The notes below the pieces were generated by a model. That model had not been told where the DNA came from. It did no database searches and saw nothing but the letters and a program-made list of their open reading frames with translations. A stretch of 64,000 nucleotides of DNA from Paragordius varius. Lineage: Eukaryota > Nematomorpha. Of the stretch, positions 22,947 to 33,800 are shown in pieces. The stretch covers positions 6,634,001 through 6,698,000 of the forward strand of contig OZ176054.1 in the NCBI GenBank assembly GCA_964247055.1. Direction: 5' to 3'. Within the stretch, counting starts at the first letter, position 1; every line of letters starts with the position of its first letter. Made by a program: the position numbers and the translations under genes.

Positions 22947-25900
22947 CTTTTTAAGCTACCCTATTGTAAATCCCAAAAATATAGAGTTAGTATAAAAAGT
23001 TTTGTCAACATATAAACTACTCTCGTTAAATAATTAAAGGTATGGTTACTTTTTGATTAATAATTTTTTATTTCACCTTTTTAAAATTAAACTTTTGTCT
23101 GTTAGCACACTTAATTATATATATTTATACTTTTTAAGCTACCCAATATTGGAGGAAAAAAGTTTTAGAGGTTGCCAAAGATTTTCCCAACATAACGTTT
23201 GCCATTGCCGATGAATCAGAATTTTCCGATGAACTTAAGAAATTGGGTATGATAAGTCACACATATTTTAAAATTTAAAGTTTTTTTAGCATCCTTGGTT
23301 ATAGTAACCCGCCCTATTATAATAACTCTACGGCTCATTTATTGAGGTATAAACTCTTTTTTTGAAAAAAAATATTTTTTAGTTTAATTTATAACAATTT
23401 GTTTTAATTAATATATATTTTTTATTATTGATTTATATGAATTATAACAAAAAAAAGTTTAAATGTTTTTTTTAAATTACTTGCGTAATGCCTTCAAACT
23501 AAAAGTAAAAACTATTTTTATATACGCTCTATCTAAAAAAAATCATGTAACCCGATACTTATTTGTGTTTTTAGCATTTTTATATTCATATAATTGTTAA
23601 AAAAGATTTTAAATATTTTTACTATAATTTAATATTTTGTTAACTAATAGGGTTAGAGGACGCAGGCGAAGAAATCGCAGCAGGATGTTATACGCAATCC
23701 AAACGGTATGGAATGCGTCCCGATGATGATTTTGATGTCTCAAATTATCGAAAATTTATTGCCGATTTTAATGAAGGTTTGTTGTTGCGAATATACAGTT
23801 TTTTAAAAGAGCATTTTTAATATGGAGCTAGCATTTTTTATGGAATAATGTAAATTTTTAAAAGAATTTAGTTTATTTTACTGACAAAAAATCAAGATGA
23901 TGTGCTTTATGTTTATTAGTTTATCACAGCAAATTTGGCCACTTATTATACATCCAGTATAAATTAATATTTGCATTTAGATTAAATTACCAAATTATAT
24001 TGAAATTTAATATATCTAAAAATAATAAATTGAGGTTATGTATACGGATATGAACACATATATTTCTCGAAAAATTGTGCAGGGATCATTATAAAGTGGA
24101 TTTATTTTATACACCTATTTTGTACCACTTTATTCATTTTTATTTCATTAGGTAAATTAACACCTATTATTTGGTCCGCACCACTTCCTACGCCAGCACA
24201 ACAAGCAAAAACTGCCGTAAAAATTCTTGTGGCTCTGAATTATGAACAAACAGTTAAGTCAGCTCTTAATGAAGGCAAAGTCGTTTTGATTGAATTTTAT
24301 GCACCGTGGTGTGGTCATTGTAAACAACTTGAACCCATTTACAATGATTTGGGTAAGGTGGAAAGTCTTTAAAATAAATCTAATTATAAGACCAAAATAT
24401 AACTATATATATATGAATAGAATACGATATTATCTTTAGTGATATACCATTAACAATTCGAATACCCTTGAACAATATCACCCGAAAAATAAATTAGGGG
24501 CTAATATAACTCCTCATTAATATAAAAAATAAAATATAAAAAAATATAAGTAGTTTTTAATCTTTAAAAATAAATAATTTATTTAAGGGGGATTTGAAAG
24601 GTGAAATTGAATTATATAAGGGTGAATTTGAAGTATAAATGGTATATGAATGGATTAGTATAATGGTGTAAAATGATGTATTAATGGTTGTTTGTAAAAT
24701 TAAAAATGATTTATAATAATTAATTAAATAGTCAATATTTTTGGTATTAAATTAGCTTTAAAGAAGGTTTTAAAATTATTATCCAAATTATGGGTTAAAC
24801 TTTTATTGCATCAAAGTGTTAAAATTTTAAATAAAAAATATCCTTCGTAAACAATTCGATATTTTATATTGCAACATTTTTTTTTTCATTTACATTCTTT
24901 AATCCAATAATATGGCTTTTTACTTACTATAATATAATAGACATTTTACATTGCTATAAAAAATCAAAATTAGCTATTTATACAAACATGCTATTAACTT
25001 TTTAGTTTAAAATATATTGCTTACTTATAAATAATTATTTTGTAAATTTTTTTTGCACATTGGAACTAAATATTAGCCAAAGCATTCATTGATAATGAAC
25101 GTGTCATGATTGCCAAATTCGATGCTACTGCTAATGATTTTGATCGCTCGATTGCTGAAGTTAAAGGGTTTCCTACCCTAATCTTGTTTAAACCACCTCT
25201 TTATACCAAAGAAAATAGTGTCATATTTGAAGGGCGAAGGTTACATTTTTGATAAATTTTATCAGCTTTTATGATTAGAAAAAAAAATGTAGGAATAATC
25301 AGTGGCTTTTTCTAATGTCCGATTATGAAGAAAATTTTGAGGAAAAAACTAATAATTTTAATTTGTTAAAATGACATATTATAATTTATATTTGAACTCA
25401 ATGGATTCCTTTTATATTTAAAAAGTTATATATTAAGCATAAGCAAAGATATGGAAAATTATTTTCGGTGTCAATGTGTACAGAACTTTATGCACACATC
25501 TATATATTCATAAAAATGGAAAATGATGGCTTTGTGATCTGTTTCCGGTAAACCGGTAGACGCATTCAAATCCAAATGTCGAAAAAATTAATGAATGCCC
25601 CGACAATAGCTTCGCCCTTTTTTGACTTAGGCCCCCAGTTCGGGCCCACCTTGTGTAAAAAACGGTTTTTTTTTGAACACAGAGGTCCACAAAAGTCGTG
25701 TCTTTGAGACAATTTTCCAGAGAACGTTTGGACCATTCAATTTCAAATATAATTTTTGTTTATTTATTTTTGATTTCGCCGAACATAGTCGTCTCGCTTT
25801 TTTGATTTAGACCCTCTTTTTACCCGCTCCCCCCGTAAAATGCCATTTTTTTCATAAATTAAAGTCCACAAAAATAATTTTTTGAATCTATTTTTTGCCC

Positions 25901-27455
25901 AAGGTATGAGACCGTTAACATTCAATAAGGATTCCACATATTCCCTGTTAAAAGGCAAAAATTTTAGTCAAGTGTTTCTTTGATAATAGCTGCTGGGTAA
26001 GGAGCTACCCGCTAAAAACTGATTCGTCACGTGGCTTTGTGATCAGTTTCCGGAAAACCGGTAGACCCAACAAATCCAAATGTCGAAAAAGTATAATCAT
26101 TAATAAATGTCCCGACAATAGCTTCGCCCTTTTTTGTTAGGTCCCCAGTTCGGGCCCACTCAGTGTAAAAAACAGGTTGAGATAATTTTCCGGATAATGT
26201 GTTGGACCATTCAATTTCAAATATGATTTTTGTTACTTATTTTTGATCGCGCAACATAGTCGACTCACTTTTTTGATTTAGGCCCTCTTTTTACACTCTA
26301 CCCCCGTAAAATGCCATTTTTTTCAAAAAAACAAAGTCCACAAAAATAATTTTTTGATTGTATTTTTTTTGCCCAAGGTATGAGACTGTAAAAATTCAAT
26401 AAGGATTTTTCGTATTCCCTGTTAAAAGGCAAAAATTTTAGCCAAGCGTTTCTTTGATGATATCTGCTGAGTAAGGAGTATCTATCATATGTATAGGATG
26501 TTAAGAAATATATGAATAACAAAATATTTATGGTAATCTATAAATTTATAAAAATGTAAACTGCTGGCTTTGTGATCTGGTACCGGAAAACCGGTAGACC
26601 CAATTAAATCCAAACGAATCATGCTAATAGATATTTCAGATAAATACCAAAGTTTTTTACTTATATATTGACCCCTTATACATTAATAAATTGTATATAT
26701 TTATTTTCAGAGAAATTGAATTTTGCTCAAATTTTTATCGAAAGTTAGTTCTAGATAACTCTTTTTTGACAAAAAATGTTGTTGCGCTATATTTATTTAA
26801 ATATTTTTTTATTATTTTATTTAAATTCACGGTTACGTCTAAAGGCGCACAACTTTGTATTGTAACATGCGCTTAGAAAGATTTCAGCCGTTTTTTAAAT
26901 TTTCTATATGTAAAATACAACTATTTAGCGCAGGGGTGTCCAACACGTGGGCTGCGTGCGACCCTTCTTTTTTTGAAACGCGCGAGCTTTAGATACAAAA
27001 TCTAAGTGAAATTGATATTCTTAAACAAAATTTTTGAAAACATTTTCCAAATTTCGGAATAACCTAGCAAAATTAGTAGTTTTTCCAGTTTTATGTTTGA
27101 AATCAAATAAAATATTTGTTAATTCCCACATTGCGAATGCGGGATGCGAAGCCATTTGTGTGACACCCCTGGTTTTAGCGCATCTTATTTTATTCATTTT
27201 TTGCTTTTGTCATTTTTTAAGCCTTATAATATCTATATGGATTTTCATTGAGTATAATTTAATCCAGTCTTAGAAATACATAGTATAATGAAGCTTTTTT
27301 TATACATTATATAAGGAACTATACAATTAAATAACCAGGTGAATATGATTTTAAATATCATTATATTATAATTTAGAGACTTAATTACAATGCAAAAATT
27401 TATTGAATCTCATTTGCTTCCTGATGCAGAACAACCTGACAAAGATGAACTGTAA
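19346..27455 (+). CDS. Protein disulfide-isomerase A4 (ERp72-like), 13 exons
   Basis: Forms and rearranges disulfides in the ER lumen. Exons: 19346-19382, 19407-19497, 19555-19805, 20457-20595, 21173-21408, 21769-21924, 22255-22406, 22598-22757, 23139-23246, 23651-23776, 24152-24352, 25077-25239, 27377-27455; total 1899 nt, 632 aa (human PDIA4 is 645). A short hydrophobic leader (MFFWFILVINLKTLFSHV) is followed by a first thioredoxin domain with WCGYC at about 43-47. A second domain has WCGHC (about 173-177). Two inactive b-type domains carry QSKYEPARYMF and ATQYWRKKVLEVAKDFP. A third active domain has WCGHC (about 538-542), and the protein ends KDEL. All joins have GT-AG ends and stay in frame. 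Intron 1 is only 24 nt and the last is 2137 nt, full of repeats. The end of exon 3 (19805) could instead be 19799. The first site is CGYC rather than the usual CGHC. Confidence 0.95.
19383..19406 (+). other. 24-nt first intron of the PDI gene
   Basis: Starts GTTAATTATT and ends ATATATTAG. Its removal joins the hydrophobic leader in phase 1 to the first thioredoxin domain; without it the leader frame hits a stop. No homology spans this join, so it is less certain than the NDPK introns. Confidence 0.6.
22791..23150 (+). repeat. 191-bp tandem duplication across the intron 8/exon 9 border
   Basis: The unit at 22791-22981 is repeated from 22982. Both start TAGAGTTAGTATAAAAAG and both run through TTTTTAAGCTACCC. 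The second copy holds the true acceptor (AG at 23137-23138) and the first bases of exon 9. The first copy keeps an equivalent AG at 22954-22955 with CTACCC after it, then diverges. A TA microsatellite lengthens the first unit. Confidence 0.85.
24442..24648. mobile_element. Fold-back element family D, copy in PDI intron 11
   Basis: Arms are GATATACCATTAACAATTCG with CACCC, and GGGTGAATTTGAAGTATAAA with GGTATAT, facing each other around an A/T core. They contain a degenerate ~22-bp unit (GGGTGAATTTGAATTGTTCA). The same element is at 41432-41781. Confidence 0.65.
25516..26625. repeat. Tandem repeat, two ~500-530-bp units plus a partial third
   Basis: Unit starts, marked by GGCTTTGTGATCTG and a following CCGGTAGAC, lie near 25527, 26031 and 26567; the last unit is only ~60 bp. 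Each full unit continues with CGACAATAGCTTCGCCC, CAGTTCGGGCCCAC, CATAGTCG, AATGCCATTTTTTTCA and ATTCAATAAGGATT. It is non-coding and lies in the last PDI intron. A diverged copy sits at 5060-5425. Confidence 0.85.
26931..27171. mobile_element. hAT-type MITE with near-perfect ends and target duplication
   Basis: Ends CAGGGGTGTC and GACACCCCTG are exact inverted repeats, and GGGCTGCGTGCGACCC and GCGAATGCGGGATGCGAAG are subterminal. Flanks are ATTTAGCG on the left and, one base off the right end, TTTTAGCG, consistent with an 8-bp hAT target duplication. It has no ORF of its own. It lies in the last PDI intron, on the side nearer the terminal exon. Confidence 0.8.
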
Positions 27456-29164
27456 TCTCCTAATCAATCAAAAAGATATGCATTTAAAATTATATTTAAT
27501 ACTTATTTAATAAATTTTTATGCAAAAATATATTAATAATGACCTCACTTTTTTGTTTTAGTCAACATACTGGTGTAAATATATTACAGAGTTCAATTTT
27601 GTCAATAAAACACTGTTTAGACAGTTATTTTAATTTAAGATTTAATTATCAAACATTGTTCTCATGTAGATAAAAAAAGCTTATATTTTTCACAGTCTGA
27701 TTTCTACAGTTTAAAATCGGAACAACACCATAATACGATGGAAACGAACAGCTGATATTAAGATCGAAATGTATCAGGTTTTTGCTAGTAGAATGTAGCC
27801 TAAAAGCTTTGTGCTAAGTATTTACATTTTTTACCATAATTTAATTTAATTACCTGTTGCAATAGCGATTTAAAAAATTATGAAAATAATGGCTGCAAAA
27901 AAGTTTGAGATGATTTTTTATTTATTTTTTTAAAAAAACTTGTATAATGCGCCTAAAAAGCTAGAAAAAGCATATATTACATTCGGCTCAATAGCTTTAA
28001 TACATTTAATCAAATTATAAATCGCTCTGTTATATAAAACCCAAAATGGGGTTAATTACTAAAATAATTTTATAATTATAACAAAGATCAAAAGCGGAAC
28101 GATAAGCTTCGAATCCTTTGCCTCTCTCCATTTCATAATTAATTTAATTGAATATGGCAATGCAGTAAATAAACCGGTTTTGAGGAATTTTTGTAAATAT
28201 GGTTGCGGCTCGATCGTTGGTTAGTTTTAATTTCGAATATGAATTGAAAAAATTTAATATGCGCCAATGAAAATTAAATAAAATTGGCTCTGTATATTAT
28301 ATATTTTTAAATTAGTATTTGTATTGTATCTAAAAATATTCAAAATTTTACAAAAATATTTGCAATATGCAATACAACATAATTTTTTTATAATTTTCTG
28401 AATCAATACTCAATTTAAATTACAAGTATTTATGTGTATGATTGATATTATTGGTGCGCTTGAAAAATTGAGGGACTAAAACAAAATATATTTTAGGTGG
28501 TTAGCCTATAAAAATATCATTTTTTTAACCATATCCTAATTTTTTTAAAAAAATTTAACAATAAGTAAAGCAATTTTAATGGATTATTTTTTATCTCACA
28601 ATTAGCCAAATCGGCAAACATTAAATGTTCCAAACTTAAGTATTAATACATTTTATATCATTATTTTTTGTATAACCTATAATTAACTTAATTTGTTAAT
28701 ATAGGCTATTCTTTAGCAAAAATGTCCAAGTTTAGAGATCTTTAATTAGATATTAAATTTATTAATTAGTTTTGCATAAAATGTGAAATTCATTTTACAT
28801 AATTAGCAATATTTTTTAAAGGGTTATTTTATGGTTTAGAAGTTGTATTACACATTTTTTTCATATATAATACATTTTTGTAAAATTTGATGCTGGTGAA
28901 CATATTTAGCACTTAAGAAATATTTAAAATGAGTTTGCATTCAAACTCAGAACCGTGTGCCCAGAAATATCCAAATAAAATATACATGTATTTTTAATAG
29001 AAAAAAATGTAGGGTTATCATGCAACTTTTGTTTTCGCCCTTACGAGTGAATTAAGAAAGTTATTTAGATTTTTTGGGTATGCGCACATATTTTCTTAAA
29101 TAAAACTTTTTGTCAAACTATGTGAACAAATATCATTAATAATTAAAATACATATAAAAAGCAC
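27456..29164. other. Intergenic DNA after the PDI gene
   Basis: About 1.7 kb of AT-rich DNA. AATAAA-type signals occur soon after the stop (near 27508), suggesting the 3' end of the PDI transcript. No exon, RNA gene or clear repeat boundary was found in 27.6-28.9 kb. Confidence 0.45.
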
Positions 29165-29345
29165 AATATTTTTGTAAATTATAATTTTTAGATGTGGGCT
29201 CCGGACGTCTCAATTTTTCGCCCTTCTAAAATAGGCTGATCTGAAATGATCCCAAAAAGACCGATATTGCTGGATATTAATTAAATGTATGCTAAATTTT
29301 GATAAAAAAGTTTTTTTATGAAAAAATCCATATGCTTAAAAATTT
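29165..29345 (-). repeat. Dispersed repeat F, reverse copy
   Basis: Contains GATGTGGGCTCCGGACG and TTCTAAAATAGGCTGAT, the complement of blocks in the copies at 29865 and 38150. It is non-coding. Confidence 0.5.
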
Positions 29346-29864
29346 TATTAATAGCAAAATTTTGTCTTAGCGTACCTTATTCTATTATAGACATGATCGA
29401 AACGGTAAGCTTAAAAACACTTTTTCTATTAATTTGATGATGTTTAACATTACCACACTTCAGTTTTGATTAAATAGTCTTCTTTTTTTATATTTAATAT
29501 GGATCTTTTTATAAAAATCGATCAAAATTGAAAAAACAAGCCTAGTTATGACCTTCAGTATTAACGAATTATATAAAAAATGTGTTTTTATCCCCTTTCT
29601 AGCATATCAGAATACCATAAGATTTTCGCAATCGGCAGGTATAAAATATCCTGATAAAAATATATCTTCTGATAGGATGATCCAGGATCATGGTACTTCT
29701 GGTTTAAGGCCTTACGATTGATTTAAGACAGTTATTTACTTTTTTGTGGTAAATCGGATAAAGGCAAAATTTGTGCTATGGATTACTATGTAATAAAAAT
29801 TTTATGAAATTGCATTTTTAAGACATATCCCCTTTTTCGGGAACAACTTATTTTGATGTCAGAA
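29346..29864. other. Spacer between dispersed repeat F copies
   Basis: AT-rich with no gene recognised. The 'ccttacgattgatttaagacagttatttac' region near 29710 resembles that near 29040 in direct orientation, so more repeat-derived sequence is present than the annotated copies show. Confidence 0.35.
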
Positions 29865-30070
29865 TTTATCATGTATATAAAATCATCAATCTCGGCATTT
29901 TTGCGTTTATTTTAAAAGAACTAGCTTATTTAGAAGATCAAAAAAATTTCGTACTTTCGGAGCCCACACTAAAATTAATAATTTTTAAATATTTTTTGCT
30001 TTTTTATGTAATTTATGATATATTTTAGCCATATTTTTTGGAATGAGGCATTTATCTTTTACTAAATTAA
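29865..30070 (+). repeat. Dispersed repeat F, forward copy
   Basis: CTCGGCATTTTTGCGTTTAT, TTCGGAGCCCACA and ATATTTTTTGGAATGAGGC are shared with the copy at 38150-38470 and partly with 5600-5960. Confidence 0.55.
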
Positions 30071-30258
30071 TTTAACTGAAAATTTTGCACAAATTGTGCC
30101 AATTAAAGATTAATTAATATAACCACCTTAATCATTCGTTATGGTTAAAACCAAAAGCACCATGATCCTGATATATTTTCCTCTCAGAATATATATATTT
30201 TATCACTTAATGTGGTTGTGTGTTATTATTGAAATTTTTGTCTTTTATACTTTTAAGC

Positions 30259-30454
30259 CAGTGGTACTTAAACCGCCCCCCTTAAAGTACTTTGTTATGA
30301 CGCAGAATTATTACAACTTTTATATTAGTTTTAAATATAAATACCAGTAAATGTATTATATAGCTATGAAATTTTTATATTTTTCAGAGCAGGGTTCTGG
30401 ATGCAGCATAAATATTTTTTGCGGCCCTCTAAAATTTATTGAGGAGTACCACTG
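30259..30454. mobile_element. Short hAT-type MITE (CAGTGGTAC ends)
   Basis: Begins CAGTGGTACTTAAACCGCCC and ends GAGGAGTACCACTG, with GCGGCCCTCTAA subterminal. It is 196 bp and lies about 360 bp before the GH27 start codon. No clear target duplication was seen. Confidence 0.65.
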
Positions 30455-30815
30455 CCAACAATACTTTTTACAAAATAAAATATTTTTGATTTTATTTAAA
30501 TAACTTATATTTCGAATTTTATCACGTTTATTTTATATATGTAAAGCGTCTTAAAACATGAGTAAATGAATTATATTTTTTTTAATTATTTCCTATTCTA
30601 ATTGATAATTTATATCAAAATTTTTAAAATTGCGACTGCTTAACAGTTTTGTGAGTTTTTCTTTTTATAAACCCTAAATTTTTTGTTTGAAAGCTGGTGA
30701 GTTTTTCCCTAAAACAGGAGTACAATTTGAGAATAATTTTAGTGTCTTATAATATAAATCACCTGTCACAATTTTACGTTAAATAAAGCCTGAAAATGTG
30801 ACCAATATTCCCTCT

Positions 30816-33800
30816 ATGCCGACAATATCGAACAATTTTTTTTATTTTATATACTTTTCAACCATATTAGTAATACCCAATGTACTCACCTTGAATAATG
30901 GGTTAGCTCTAAAGCCCCCTATGGGTTGGATGTCTTGGGGCTACTTTATGTGTAATATATCTTGCCATTTAAATGATTATGGATCAGAAAAATGTATTAA
31001 GTATATATTTTAAACTTTCAATACAATATTTTGATGTTTTCATTAATTAAATGTTTTATTTACCATAGTGAGAATTTGATTAAACAAACGATTGATCTTT
31101 TGGTCGAGAACGGCTATCAAAAATCTGGATATGAATACGTAATTATTGATGATTGCTGGGCAGAAATAGAAAGAGAACGTGTGTACGATATTAAGACAAG
31201 CCAGTATGTGAATCGCTTGGTAGCAGATCGTAAAAGATTTCCCAATGGAATAAAACATCTGACTAATTATGTAATTATCATTAGATAAGTTGATATAGAT
31301 TGGAAATAATAATATTTTTTGGCATATGAAGTCATTATAAAATGGATAAATTTTTGACATTTAAACTTAATAATTAAAACTTTACATATTATATTTTCTT
31401 TCATTATTGAAATATGAATCATTTCCCGTGGTTTTGATTGGATCAAAAATATCTTTTTTGCCAAGAATATCACAAAAAGATGTGAAAAATATAAACCTAT
31501 ATTTTATCCAAAATTTGGTAAACATTTTAAAGACTTAAGTAGAATTATATAGGATTCGTTTTGCAATATTTTAACTTTCAATATTATTGTATTTTTTCAT
31601 TTGTTTTTTGAGACCAACATAATTTCCTAAATTTTATATTGTAATGAGATATATTTTAGAATTTGGACATTTTTGCATTTTTATGTTTACCAATGATGTA
31701 TATATTTCTTTACAAAAGTGCATTTTTAGTACATTACCTTGTTCTTTAAAATGAACTTAAGTTTTTTAGTTTAGTATTTAAAAATTTTAATAGATATATT
31801 GGTATTTTAGGCGCATGCTAAAAATATGAAACTCGGGATTTACATTGATTTTGGTCGCAAAAGTTGCACAGAGTTTAATCCAGGATCCATCAATGATTTA
31901 GAAACTGATGCCAGAACATTTGCTGAATGGGAAATTGATTATGTCAAAGTTGATGGTTGTTTTTCCGAACCTATGGACATGGATATAGGTTTTTTTAATT
32001 AAAACATTTTAAATTTCAATTCATTATTCTAATTTAAAAATAATAATTTTTATCTTATCATAATTTGACCTTATCATTAATTGATGATATATTAAGGATA
32101 TCCATTGTTTGGTCATTTTTTGAATAAAACTAACAGGCCTATGGTATTCTCTTGCAGTTGGCCATACTACCAACGATATATTGGGATAGAGGTTTGTTAT
32201 CGCAAAATATAAGGGATTACTTTTATGCTAATTAAAATCCAAAAATATTTTTATTAATAACAATAAATTCTTTGGATATTAAAAATATTTTGAAACTTAT
32301 ACCAAATTCAAAAAGCTTATAATAATAAAAATTATTCCTTTTTTGCATGCAAAATATATCATTGTATATGTTTTATAGGAATATTTAGTAAAATCCAAAC
32401 ATATAAACGTTTAAGAGAATAAATATTAAAACCAATATATAATATTATTATATGGTTTTTAGCTTTTGATAATTATATTCCAATGATAATTATAATTATC
32501 TTTATACATTAAGGATTAATTAATTAATTTCTCTGTATCCCTATTTTATCAGCCAGATTACAGGTACATTGCTAAACATTGCAATTTATGGCGCAATTAT
32601 TGGGACATTCGAGATCAATGGAACTTGATTCGCGAAATCATAACGTATTATGCTTATAAACAAGATGTCCTTATACCTAATGCTAAACCAGGCGCATGGA
32701 ATGATCCTGATCAGGTCAATAAAAAGATAAAATAGTAGCTAGCCATTGGGGGTATTAGATTCTAACTTAACTCTAGTGGCTTTTGAAAAGTTGGTCAAAT
32801 CTTGCAATTCTCTTCTCACATACTTAGCTAGCTACAGACATGTATCCTTTATTTTATCAAAAATTTATATTTTTTCGTTAAATGGGTATAAATATTTGTT
32901 AAAGAATGGAAAAATGAAGAGCTCTATGGTATTAACAATATCATATTCATTAAAAAAGTATAAGAATTACCATAGAGCTCTTGTTTTTTCCATTCTTTAC
33001 CAGATATTTATACCCATTTAACGAAAAAAAGATATTTTTGATAAAAGAGATGCATGACTGTAATAGAGCTGTCTTGAAAAATTTTCAGATGCTATATCTC
33101 AAAAACTATTTATTTAAATTTTTTGATCATGGAGAAAATGCAAAATAAGCGTTATTTGACTAAATTTGGGTGGAATTTTTGGCACAAATTTGTGTTTCCA
33201 AACCCATTTTAGAAACATATAATTAATAACAATGTATGTTTTGGTGAAAAGCAAAAAATACGGTATGAGCTATTAATTTTTAGATGTAGCAATATAGGGT
33301 ATATTATAAATCTAATATTTTAAAACATTTTGGAGATTTGATTTACTTAACTACCCATATAGCATATTTTTAAATTGAACGACAATTGCTATCAGAGTAT
33401 TATTATATCTTGATTTTTAGCCATTTTCATTGGTCATTGTTAACTATTTTATTGATTGATGACTAAGTTTGACCATTATGAACAAGAAATACGATGGCAA
33501 AATCATATTGGTTTTCCTAACAAATATAATGTTTTTTACATTTTCCACATCCTTTATTACCAGTATGATTAACATATAAAAATAATTATAAAACATGTGT
33601 TTATTTAAACAATATTAAAATATTTATCATGCCTGCTGTTATCAGGGTAAAATTCCCACCAACCATCGTTTTCCAATCTAATAGCCTTAAGACAGTTGCT
33701 CTAAAATCGAAAGATGTTGATGGTTGATTTGACACCCCTTTTTTCTTGGTTTTGTATTGTGTTTATTAATAAATAATCAAACTTAATATCCGAATTGCTG

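Noticed and set aside
31043-31360. A 105-aa minus-strand ORF
   Set aside because: It is the antisense shadow of GH27 exon 2, whose sense strand aligns well with the family.
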